Below, in pieces: positions 50,591 to 60,312 of a stretch of 64,000 bases of DNA. This DNA comes from Sphagnum magellanicum. Lineage: Eukaryota > Streptophyta > Sphagnopsida > Sphagnales > Sphagnaceae. Numbering within the stretch: position 1 is the first letter of the stretch; each line of letters opens with the position of its first letter. Both the position numbers and the translations under genes were made by a program. Under the pieces are notes generated by a model. That model was given only the letters and a program-made list of their open reading frames with translations, was not told the DNA's origin and ran no database searches. The stretch covers positions 22,542,949 to 22,606,948 of the forward strand of contig CM038912.1 of assembly GCA_021904315.1 (NCBI GenBank), in the 5' to 3' direction.

Positions 50591-52194
50591 CAATCCCAGG
50601 GTGTGGCAAATGTAGGAATTGCTATTTCATTTGGCATTGCATATGGGGCATGATGGTGTTGTTTGTTCAAATGTGGTAGAGGCTGGAATTTGTGTTCATT
50701 TGGTTTAACTATGTCAAGTGTTTGGTATAATGTGGTAGAAGGGAGAATTACTTTCCATCGTTTGACATGGATGGTGTTTGTTGTTGGGTGGCATAGGCAA
50801 TTAAAAGATTGATTTTGGAGTTGAATGCTTGATTTCTTGAGCAATCAATTTTGGATGTCATAGGGATTGCTAATTCCCAATATTGGTTGCAAATTGATGT
50901 AAAGGCGACATGTCCTCAACATTTGGGAATGTTTAAAATACTTTTATTGCATCCCATGTCCATGTAAACAATCCAAAAACAACAAGTCTCCTTTGATGGT
51001 TCCTATGATTTTATCTAGGTGGGAGTTGGGTGTTCAACATGGTCTATTCAAGTTAACAATGAAATCTAATTCTACTCAAGCCATGGCTGAAATAATGGCT
51101 CTTGCTTTTGACAAGGTTAATCATATCATTGTAAAGCCCCCTTACATGTATTTGACAAGTCATCAATGCATCACAATTGTTGTCTCATTCATTTCCAAAG
51201 TATGTCGAACTAAAATAGGTTGTTGCTATGGTTCATATTTTGAGTTCTATTGAAGATGAACATTTTCTAGTTCAATTTTCATTCATGAAGAACAAAATGT
51301 GCAATTGCTTGAACCAACACTTGGAGCTAGTTATTGTTGCAATGTATGCGCAAAAGTTTTCATTCTTGATAATCTTTCATACCGAGGTACGAATGAAAGG
51401 TGATCATAAATTTAATCAACCCATGGTCAAGACTGATATGCTTGAGCCATGAACCTTTTTGTTGCATTTTTGCCCCCTCATTTCCATGGCAATTTTGGAG
51501 GTGAATAGTTGAATGTGGATAGGATTACTAAAGAACTTTTGCTATTTGCCATATTTTTAGGAGAGAATGGCAAATAACTCTTTAAATAACAACTCAATTA
51601 GATCCAACTTTTGGCATTGTTCCCAAATTGAACTTTTTACCTGTTTATTGAATCACTCAAAGGGCTCTTCCATTATAATGGCAGTATTTATTTGCAACAC
51701 TTTTTTCTATTTTTGCCACATATGAATCTGGTCAGTGAGCTTTTTTGCCACCTACAAAAAATAATGCAGGGACAAAAAAAAAGGCTGGACTAGAAGAGAT
51801 GGAACAATAATAAGGTGACACAAGCGGCAGAGTCATTTGGTGACGAGATGAGGCACTTTTTTTTTTGTTTTGCCCAAAGATTTGGGACTTGGTATCTGTA
51901 TAATATCTGGCATAAAAAGTTTGGTCTGAACTTTTTTTGTATCCATGTGAAAGCATCTTACAAGTTTGTTGAAATTATTTTTCTCTCTATTTCTCTTTGC
52001 TTTTCAGTTGAAAATAAATTCCCTTTTACCATTAACAGTTAATTGAGACATGCTATTTAAGAAATTCTATTAATTTTATTTTTTTCACATGGTAAGACAA
52101 TTTCTTTTTATTATTTCCAGTTTTTTTTCCCATGAATAGTTCACAGAGACTTTCTTAGTCAGGAAGCATTTTTTTTTATCAAATTCTTCTCTGG
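50591..52194. other. AT-rich spacer, no gene supported
   Basis: Two consecutive frames at 50993-51253 and 51228-51452 (+) look slightly protein-like (AMAEIMALAFDKVNHI), but I recognise no family. They could be a further part of the hAT relic upstream or noise. Confidence 0.4.
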
Positions 52195-52265
52195 AGAAAA
52201 TAACTAAACTTGGATGTGAAAAATATTTTTTTGCAGGGTACTAACATACTGAGCACGACTGGAAA
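52195..52265. mobile_element. Fragment related to the right end of the 3512-3859 MITE
   Basis: TAACTAAACTTGGATGTGAA, an A/T run, then CATACTGAGCAC and ACTGGA repeat the last ~65 bases of the MITE (3796-3855) with a small insertion. A matching left end is not evident, so this is a partial or a diverged relative. Confidence 0.7.
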
Positions 52266-53644
52266 GGTAAGCTCTATAGAGCATACCCAACTGCAGCCCT
52301 CCCTCTACGACTATTTCCCACATCCAGTGTGCACTGTTTAGTTTCTCCTCCATCCCCACTCATGAACCTGAAAAGATGGACTGTACAAAGTGGGAGACTA
52401 TTTTACTCTCACCACCTGGGCCAGTCATTGTAGTTGGTCAATGAGAAAGTAACCATTTATTGCTGAGAAATAATCATTTCCTGCTGCTACTGGCGCTCTA
52501 GAAGGGCTCTGGTAACATGTGCACTTTCCAAGGCCCCAATCAGCGTTTTTCCTCAAATCTTCATCCAAAAATAGTGTACAGGGATATTTTGTTCTTAGCC
52601 CCCACCAAACGATCTTCCAAGACAAAATTAAAAAATCAGATCACATTTTGCGAATCTGATTTTGCTCTTTAATTTCAAGTGATCTTTATCCATCGTGCTC
52701 CACGTGTGCTTGTATTAACTCGCCTATTCAGATTTTCGAGACCTAGCCCACCAATCAAAATACGTTGGCAGCTGAAAAAAAAAACTCTACGTGTGAATGG
52801 AATGAATTCCCAGCTGTTTTGAGATATAGTTTAACTTTGAGTGGCGTGTCCACACGATGACGGGACAGGACGGTGAACTGGAAGCAGCCAAATAGGCAAT
52901 ACGTGTACTAAACTCGAAAGAAAACTAGGGACCAGTCAAATCTTAGCAGAATGGCCCGGTAGAAAATGTGACTGTGCCGACACCTGGACCCCACCTAGAT
53001 CTGAATACACCTGATGACAGTGGCCAGCATTTCGGTTTCATATTATAAATGGCGAATAAATAAGAAAAATAAATTGGGGGTTTTTTAGTTCTTATTCAGT
53101 TGTTAGGTGTCCAAACATGTTTTGGTCACTCAATCTGAGTTATCCATAAAGCACACCAATATGGGGCCCCAGTTCTGCCAAAACTGAGAACCAAATGAGA
53201 AGTCAGGATGAAGATAGTACACAGGAAAGAAATAAACAGGGGACCAAACTAGATTTCTCACCTAAATTGATGCTCAGGGGAGTTTCACCCCCAGTTTTGG
53301 ATTTCAATTACCTGCCCCCCTTCACCTGCTGCTGCTGCTCATTATTTTCATTAAGCCTTGTAAGAATAAGATCCTCCAAGTCTTCTGGATTGGTCCCTAG
53401 TTTCTTGAAAGGGTACCAAATTCCGCTCATGAAACAGAATGAAACAGGGATTAAATGGTCAAACTCGTGCCCAAAGACAGGGTGACTCTACCAGTAACTC
53501 TAATGTTTAAACAGAAACAGAAGACCTTATTCATAAGGTCATTGCTGACTTTGCAAAAATTCAGAAAATCTCCGGAAAAGTCTTTTCGTTGCCCTTACTG
53601 ACTAGGCTACAATTTGTTCATTATTGAGCACATCCCAATTTCCG

Positions 53645-53990
53645 CACAAGATTCTACAAATTGTGGGGTTGTGGTCTTTTCTATGGTTTGTGGGGGTACA
53701 TCCTTTTGTCTAGTCGGCAAGAAATTTCATCATCTCTTGGAGCGCTTGTGTTCCTGGTAATTCATGCATAAGTCCTTGAGGGGGGTAGTAGGGTTGGGGG
53801 AGCTCATTGTTTGTGAGATGCCATCGCTTTATTGAACCATAAGGACATTTTTATTGAGCTTTTTGTGATAGAAAAGGCCCTTGGACATGGGTATTCCCGG
53901 AAATAATTCGATGATAAGGTTCAATAAATTGTGGGGGCGGTGGAGTCTTGTGGTTTGTGGGATGCATACTTTGTCTAGTCAGAATGAAAA
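53645..53990. repeat. ~265-bp spaced duplication
   Basis: AAATTGTGGGG, then TGGTTTGTGGG, then TTTGTCTAGTC occur in the same order near 53657 and 53924. Only about 65 bases are clearly shared. Confidence 0.6.
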
Positions 53991-55072
53991 GCCAAGCTTG
54001 ACCCCAAAGCCGGTTCACAATGGAAGAAGAAAGGTAAAGTCCGCAGCCAAGGGCTTTATTGAATAGGTATAGGGCAAGGGCTCCAATTTATTTATTTTTT
54101 CCATGATAATCAGCCGGTACACTGGTGTTCTGTTTTTCAAAGCCCCCGCCCCCCACCCAGACAGAGGAGGAAAAAGAATACTCTGGGTAATAAATATGCC
54201 GTCCAATTACACTAAAAAAATAAAATCAAAGCAGTTGTTCCTGTGTAAGGTAAGGGGGGTAAAGCCCAAGGTTGAAGGCATTACGGGAAGAAGTGGCTCC
54301 ATGAGGGCAATAGCCGAGTGTGGACCCACTTTTGGTGTAAACCCTTGATTCCTATGTAAACACATTAGGAAATTCACGAGACAAAATGGAAGCTACTGGA
54401 AGCTACCTCAGAAGACGGAAAATGCAACTGGGACAAATGGGAGGGAGACAGGTACCTCAGAAAAACAAAATGCCCTGTAATTTCATACTCAGAAGTCAAA
54501 TTTTCCGTTTAGAACCTTCCAGTCCGAATAAACTAATTAAAAAAAAAAATTCAATAGTCGTAAAACAGTGTATACACATAACTACACACACAACACCGTC
54601 CAAGCCAATATCGTTGAAACCTCCACCTTGGTTCGTCCCACTTGCACCTTGGTCCATCCTTAGGGGAAAAAAATTATTTTTTTAACAAAGGCGTCAAAGT
54701 CAGTCGGTTCCTGCAGAGTTGAAAACGAAGATAGGTAACCGGTTGGGAGAAGAAAAAAATGTATAGCCAATTAATAAATAAATAAATAAATAAATTGACG
54801 AAAAAAGGCACGAACTTCACTTCACTTTACTTTCCAACGCGACATTCGAAGAAGACGCCAAAAATGACACGATAGAAGATCCTTACTTTGCGCTGACGCA
54901 TTCACTCTCGCCAGTGGGAGACTCGTCTGAGATCGAGATCATCGCGTCGCATGGATATCGATCGCGTGCGCGCTGTTCACGGCGCGCTTTTGCGTTGTCT
55001 TCGCTATAACAAGCGGACTCTTGCGCTGCTTGCTCTCGGTTGTTTCATTGTGGAAATCCGTCGTGAGCGTTG

Positions 55073-55099
55073 ATGCGGAGCAGAGATCTTAGTGTTTAA
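55073..55099 (+). other. Possible upstream ORF of the U-box gene (8 codons)
   Basis: An ATG opens an 8-codon frame ending in TAA, 604 bases before the main start. It matters only if the transcript begins upstream of it, which is unknown. Confidence 0.25.
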
Positions 55100-55432
55100 G
55101 AAGTGTTTGCATTGGAAAGAAAGTAAGAAAGAAAGAAAGCAAGAAAGAATCTGCAGAAGAATTCCTGAGAAAACGAAAGACGACTTTGAAGAGTTTTTTT
55201 TTCTAAAAAAAATTCCTGAGGAAAAGCCAGTTTTGGAAGGAAACACGTAGCAAAATCGGGTGCCTGAGAAGACTAAGACTTTGTAGAGTTTTTCTAAAGA
55301 ACCTAGTTCTGGAAGGAAGGAAACACTAGCTAAGGAAGACAATTCTTCACGGATTTCTTTTCTTTGGTTGTCAAAAGTAGATCTTTGTTTGGTTTTCTGC
55401 GGAAAGATTTGGAGCGAGCAGGAATTTGCACT

Positions 55433-55477
55433 ATGAAGAGGAGTTTGAATCAAGTTGCGGTTAGTGCGGTGGAGTGA
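55433..55477 (+). other. Upstream ORF of the U-box gene (14 codons)
   Basis: ATG at 55433 opens MKRSLNQVAVSAVE and stops at 55477, 199 bases before the main start. It is the last ATG before 55677; the intervening AG-rich leader has none. It could dampen translation by reinitiation. Conservation is not known. Confidence 0.35.
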
Positions 55478-55676
55478 AGGAAAGGAAGATCGGGAGTTTT
55501 TTTGGAGGGGCGGAGTAAGAGATAAGAGCTTGGGACTGTTTCCTGGTAGAGAGAGACACACACACACACACAAAGACAGAAACTTAGAGATAGTCAGAGA
55601 CAGAGAGAGGGAGAGGTTGGAAGACGATACAGGAAGGCGTAGAGAGACAGGAGTGCAGGGACTAGACCGTTGTTTG

Positions 55677-57800
55677 ATGGCACATCCGCCATCGGCTTTG
55701 CATATATTCAAGCACAGAAGGCAGCATGAGCTTGTTGCTTCACCTCCAAGTCCTTCCTCAGCCATGTCGCTTGTGAAGGCGCTGCTGGGATTGACAAGGA
55801 TTATCGCAGTGTGCGAGAAGCCGCAAGTACTACAGAGGAGGAATGCGTCGAACATCGCGCGCAGGATCGAGATGCTGGCGTCTCTGTTCGAGGAGATCCG
55901 AGACTTACGACGCCCGCTGCCGCCCTCGGTGCTGCTATCGTTCCAGGAATTGTATTCTATCTTGAGTAGAGCGAAGCTGTTGCTGGACGATTGCAGAGAA
56001 GCTAGCTATTTCTGTTTGCTCATGGAGCAGGAATCCGTTGCACAGCAGTTCCAGGATTTGACGCAGAGCATGGCCGTGATTCTCCAAGCTCTTCCTTTAG
56101 AGCTTCTGGATCTACAAGTCGAGGTCAAGGAACAGATCCAACTGGTGCTAGCGCATGTGCGCAAAGCGAAGCTGTATCTGGATCCCGGAGAAATCCAGCT
56201 GCGTGAGGAGGCCAAAGCCTTGCTTGCCAAGGTCGAGAACAAAAAGCCCCTGGAAATCTTTCATTTACGAAAGCTGTTTACAAGACTCCAGCTTCTGAAC
56301 AGCAGGGATTGCGAGACAGAGATGCAACGACTGGAAGAGCTGCGCAGCGAACAGTACAGAAGCACACAGATAGTAGAGAAGCTCACCAGTTTTTCTTGCT
56401 TTGTTCGCTATGGCAAGTGTGTACTGTATGGAATTGCGGAGGCGGCGAAGCTCGATGCTGCTGCAGACGATGCTGCCGGCCGCCTGCAGAATTCCGCAAC
56501 AACATCGAGCAGGAATTCTTCTGCAAGCGAGGAGGTTTCCACGAGCGGCAGCGATGCCGCGGATCCCGCGGCCGCCATCGCCATCAATCCTCCAGAAGAT
56601 TTCTTGTGTCCGATCAACCTGGAGATCATGCGCGATCCTGTGATAGTGGCCACGGGACAAACCTATGAGAGAGTGGCGATCGCGAGATGGCTGGAAGGAG
56701 GACATGACACATGTCCAAAGAGTGGGCAGAAGCTGCCGCACCTCCGTCTCATTCCCAACTATGCGCTCAAGAATCTTATCACACAGTGGTGTCTTGAGAA
56801 CAATGTGCCGTCGTTCGAGAAATCCGACAAGAAGAGCACGAGACGCAACCAGGAATCGCTTGCAACGAATACAGTAGCGCTGGAAGCGACCAAACTCACG
56901 GCCTCCTTCTTGACGGAGATGCTCCTCCCCAGTAAGTCCCCGGAGACGCAGAATCAAGCTGCTTACGAGTTGCGGCTTCTTGCGAAATGCGGCATGGATA
57001 ACAGAGTGTGCATCGCAAATGCCGGCGCCATTCCTTTGCTTGTGCCGCTTCTGTTGTCGAAGGATTCCAAGACGCAAGAAAACGCAGTCACTGCGCTATT
57101 GAATCTCTCCATCTGTGAGAGTCTCAAGATCCCGATCATGGAAGCAAGAGCTTGTGAGGCAATCATCGAGGTTTTGAAGTCCGGAGGTACCATGCAAGCC
57201 AGGGAAAACGCTGCGGCCACGCTCTTCAGTCTCGCGACAGTCGATGATCTCAAAATCGTCATCGGAAGCAAACCGGACGCCATTCCTGCTCTCGTCAAGC
57301 TTCTTCGGGAAGGCACATCGACGCCGGGCAAAAGAGATGCAGCCACAGCGCTATACAATCTCGCCGTGTACCAAGGGAACCGGGCGAGCATCGTCGACAC
57401 AGGTGTTGTTCCAGTCTTGGTATCGCTTCTCGCTGATGAGGAAGCAGCGATGCATGACGACGCATTGGCGCTCCTCACGCTCATTGCTGGAACTCCCCAG
57501 GGCATGACTGCCATTTCTCAGACACCTGGTGCCATCCCCATCTTGGTAAGGTTTTTGAGCCTCGGTTCTTCCAGAGGGAAGGAGCATGCCATTGTGGTGT
57601 TGCTTGCTTTGTGTAGAACAGGAGGAGAGCCAATTGTGAATAGTGTACTAGATAGCAATGCAGTTCCATCTATCTACCATTTGTTCACCACAGGAAGCAC
57701 CCCAAGAGCTAAGCAGAAAGCTGGCTCCCTCCTCAAGTTGCTCTACAATTGGAAATCTGCAGCTAAAAAAGCTGCTGCTGCGACAGCAGCAGCACATTAG
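55677..57800 (+). CDS. U-box/ARM-repeat E3 ubiquitin ligase (PUB16/17-like)
   Basis: A single uninterrupted frame of 707 residues begins at the first in-frame ATG (55677). Residues 30-290 form the helical UND domain typical of this plant group (SLVKALLGLTRIIAV...). The U-box spans about 305-378: PPEDFLCPINLEIMRDPVIV, TGQTYER, IARWLE and CPKSGQKL, with the key Pro/Trp E2-contact residues present. ARM repeats fill about 410-700 (AGAIPLLVPLL, QENAVTALLNLS, RDAATALYNLA). The tail is Ala/Lys-rich. It transfers ubiquitin from E2 to substrates bound by the ARM domain. Relatives such as PUB17/ACRE276 act in defence and cell death, but orthology within the family is not certain. Intronless, which fits the PUB16/17 type. 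Upstream ORFs may lower its translation. Confidence 0.95.
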   Translation: MAHPPSALHIFKHRRQHELVASPPSPSSAMSLVKALLGLTRIIAVCEKPQVLQRRNASNIARRIEMLASLFEEIRDLRRPLPPSVLLSFQELYSILSRAKLLLDDCREASYFCLLMEQESVAQQFQDLTQSMAVILQALPLELLDLQVEVKEQIQLVLAHVRKAKLYLDPGEIQLREEAKALLAKVENKKPLEIFHLRKLFTRLQLLNSRDCETEMQRLEELRSEQYRSTQIVEKLTSFSCFVRYGKCVLYGIAEAAKLDAAADDAAGRLQNSATTSSRNSSASEEVSTSGSDAADPAAAIAINPPEDFLCPINLEIMRDPVIVATGQTYERVAIARWLEGGHDTCPKSGQKLPHLRLIPNYALKNLITQWCLENNVPSFEKSDKKSTRRNQESLATNTVALEATKLTASFLTEMLLPSKSPETQNQAAYELRLLAKCGMDNRVCIANAGAIPLLVPLLLSKDSKTQENAVTALLNLSICESLKIPIMEARACEAIIEVLKSGGTMQARENAAATLFSLATVDDLKIVIGSKPDAIPALVKLLREGTSTPGKRDAATALYNLAVYQGNRASIVDTGVVPVLVSLLADEEAAMHDDALALLTLIAGTPQGMTAISQTPGAIPILVRFLSLGSSRGKEHAIVVLLALCRTGGEPIVNSVLDSNAVPSIYHLFTTGSTPRAKQKAGSLLKLLYNWKSAAKKAAAATAAAH

Positions 57801-58019
57801 ACAGAGACAGAAACAGACACATAGAGCTTCTTTGAGGTAGTGAGGAAGATGGGTTGGCTTCTCTTGGGCACATTGCCCTTTTAGACAACAATGGTACAAC
57901 ACAAATTCAGGTAGAAAATAGAAACACACACCATAGAAGAGAGTTTTTTAGGGTAAAGTTTTTAGGGTTTCTCTGGGGCACATTGCCCCTCATCATGATC
58001 TCAGTCACATACCTAGCAG

Positions 58020-58020
<1 letters not shown>

Positions 58021-58080
<60 letters not shown>

Positions 58081-58082
58081 TT
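58021..58082. repeat. (CT)n microsatellite in U-box gene 3' region
   Basis: About 60 bases of CT repeats with one TT interruption. Confidence 0.95.
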
Positions 58083-58376
58083 TGTCCTTCCATCACTGGA
58101 CATCAGCAGAAGGGAGAGAAAAATAAAATGCAGACTGCCACAAAAGCTCTTTCTCAATTACGATGATAAATAATGCAGAAGAGCTGGCGGCTGCTGCAAG
58201 AGCTCTCTCACAAAGTGTGATGATCTGTTATCAGTTTTGCACTCGAAATGGAAGAAGAAGAAGAAGAAAAATCTTGAAATGAGAATCTCCATGGGGGGAT
58301 TGCATCATGTTCTCCAAATCATCTGGGTCTTTGCCTACTATGATGTCTGCAGTATTTTTGTCTGTCGTAACCCCAT

Positions 58377-58690
58377 GACAATTAGAAAGGAGAGATTTTG
58401 CAAGGTTTTTCAATATTGAATGAATGTCTGAGTGTCATTTGTTCTATTGTAGCTTTGACAATCAGAAGGGAGATGTTGCAAGGTTTCTCAATAGTGAATG
58501 AACTATAAATCTTCTTTGCACTGTGAAATACCATGTATACACCCATCAGGTCTTTTGTCTGTCTAAAATTTATTGGTCTCATAAGTGGAGATTATGTGGC
58601 TTGTTTGTGTACAATAAGTCAGCCAACAATTACACACGCAGCTTGTTAATGTACAGTCAGTCACCCAACAGTTACACATGTGGATGTTGT
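58377..58690. repeat. Two short tandem duplications
   Basis: GACAAT(T/C)AGAA(A/G)GGAGA..TTGCAAGGTTT occurs at 58377 and 58456. GTACA(A/G)T(A/C)AGTCA(G/C)CCAACA follows at about 58612 and 58654. Confidence 0.65.
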
Positions 58691-59079
58691 ATGCAGCGTG
58701 AGACAAATATCTTAAACATGTTTTGGCTGCATCAATTTCAAATCCTTACCGACATCCATTTCCTTTTGCAAGCTTTCCTTTTTTTGCCTGGTGGTTCACA
58801 AACAGAGAGCTTTTGCAGAGTGTAAAAACCTCAGAGAGTGCCTAGTGTATTTGGAGGGTGCTTATCAGGTAAAATTTCCTGCTTTCTGCTGGAGTGGGAG
58901 ATCTCACAAAATCTCCCAGGAGTACTAAGGATCTCTTGCCAAAGCTCCATAGGGCAGGGGGAAAATGATGCAAGGCAATCTCCAGTCTTCAAGTAATGAA
59001 TCTGAGCCCTTCAATTTGGACACTTCATTTATTACAAAGGGTGAGGCACTGCTGTGCCTTCTGCTCTGGAGCTTGGGAT

Positions 59080-59250
59080 TCACCAATTCTACCGCGCTAC
59101 ACTGACAGTTCTTTTCTTATAGCCCCATATGCAGTACACCAGCCTGTCTCCCACTCATGCATACAGGCCCTGCCCTACTCCAACTGTGCTATGCTGACAG
59201 TTCTTTTCTTACAGGCATGGCAGGCCCCATATGCAGTACACCAGCGCATT
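59080..59250. repeat. ~95-bp tandem duplication
   Basis: CTGACAGTTCTTTTCTTA(T/C)AG and CCCCATATGCAGTACACCAG occur in both copies. The second copy has about 11 extra bases between them. Confidence 0.75.
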
Positions 59251-60312
59251 GCAGGACTATATCTGCTGCACAAGAGTCTCTCAAACATGAAAGTTCACAA
59301 GTATGATCTTGACTTTTTTTCCGGTTGCTTCAAGGATACGCAACAAAAACTCAGAATGCAGATTTTATCTAATGCTTTGCCTGAAATTTTGGGTGTATGA
59401 TATGTGCTTAATCACACAACCATCAACAGGAACTGATGAAGTTACCAGTCAGATTTGTATTACACACCAGTTCCAGAGAATAGCCATCTCAACAAATCAG
59501 GTAACAGTTTGAACAATAGTAATGAGCCATATGAAGCTCATATTGTCCCAAGGCTTAACCTGGTTTTTGTTGCTGCCATTGATTATGATCCTGAATACAA
59601 GATTAGAATTGCAGGGCATTGGATCAATCACTTTCACCTATGATGATGTTAATCAAGGGTTGCTTTCAGAGTCACTAATGGTAATCAAGTCTCAAATATT
59701 GGTTCCTAGTGCTTAATTTCTTCCAGGTTTCTAGTCAAATTTGGAGGGCTGCTTCCAGAATGACAATTTCAGAGGTCTGAACCATGAAGCAGAAGACTTA
59801 AAGAATTGACCTGGAAAGGGTTCAGAAAAGGATTTGCATGACTTCTGCACATGAGAATATTGGGCCAGCTGAGGATAAGGTCTGATGGCCATCCCTCCAA
59901 AACTGTGAATGTTTGAATTCACATCCCTGCATGGTCCCCACATCAAACTCTTTGATTAGGTCAATAGAGGCAAATAAGTAGAATCTATTATTTGATACTG
60001 CATGATGCTCATGTGCAACCAAACTGTAAGGAGCACACAATAGATTCTGAAGCACTTGTCCAGTCATTGCATGGGTTGATGGCAACAAAGCTACACCAAC
60101 CAGAGTCAGACATGTCTGACCCTATTACTGGCACTCCTGATAATGGGAAAGAATTCAGACAATATTGAAAAGACTAGATCACGACAAGCAGGCACACCCT
60201 GCCTTTGACACTACAGGATTCATGTTGATGTCTCTGGTGTGTGGTGCTCTGGTTTAGTATCTCTTTTCATCATTGGTACAGAAAAAAATGCAGACATTTA
60301 GCAGTAAGCCTT

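Larger units (their letters stand above)
52266..55676. other. Intergenic region and 5' leader upstream of the U-box gene
   Basis: Composition returns to moderate GC. No gene is supported; the frames at 53195-53485 and 54386-54685 show no motif. A (TAAA)n run lies at about 54773-54796 beside a CCAAT word. From about 54900 the sequence looks like promoter and leader, and the last 200 bases are AG-rich. Confidence 0.5.
57801..60312. other. Region between convergent U-box and TOP3B genes
   Basis: Holds both 3' UTRs. No further gene is recognisable; the frame at 58996-59400 spans a tandem duplication and has no motif. Confidence 0.55.

Noticed and set aside
11160-52200. Organelle DNA insertion or a retroelement or virus-derived block
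   Set aside because: No plastid or mitochondrial genes, and no polymerase, integrase, capsid or envelope phrases that I could recognise. The identifiable relics are Helitron- and hAT-type DNA transposons.
51660-52275. Full MITE copy ending at 52265 with a left end near 51663
   Set aside because: The candidate left end (GGGCTCTTCCA...) matches only loosely and no target duplication is clear, so only the right-end similarity is reported.
55455-55676. N-terminal extension of the U-box protein from 55455
   Set aside because: The first codon is TTG, not ATG, and the extension is simple AG-rich sequence; the first in-frame ATG is at 55677.
55004-55855. 283-codon minus-strand frame over the U-box leader
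   Set aside because: It is a shadow of the AG-rich leader (Ser/Leu/Phe runs) and overlaps the real gene on the other strand.
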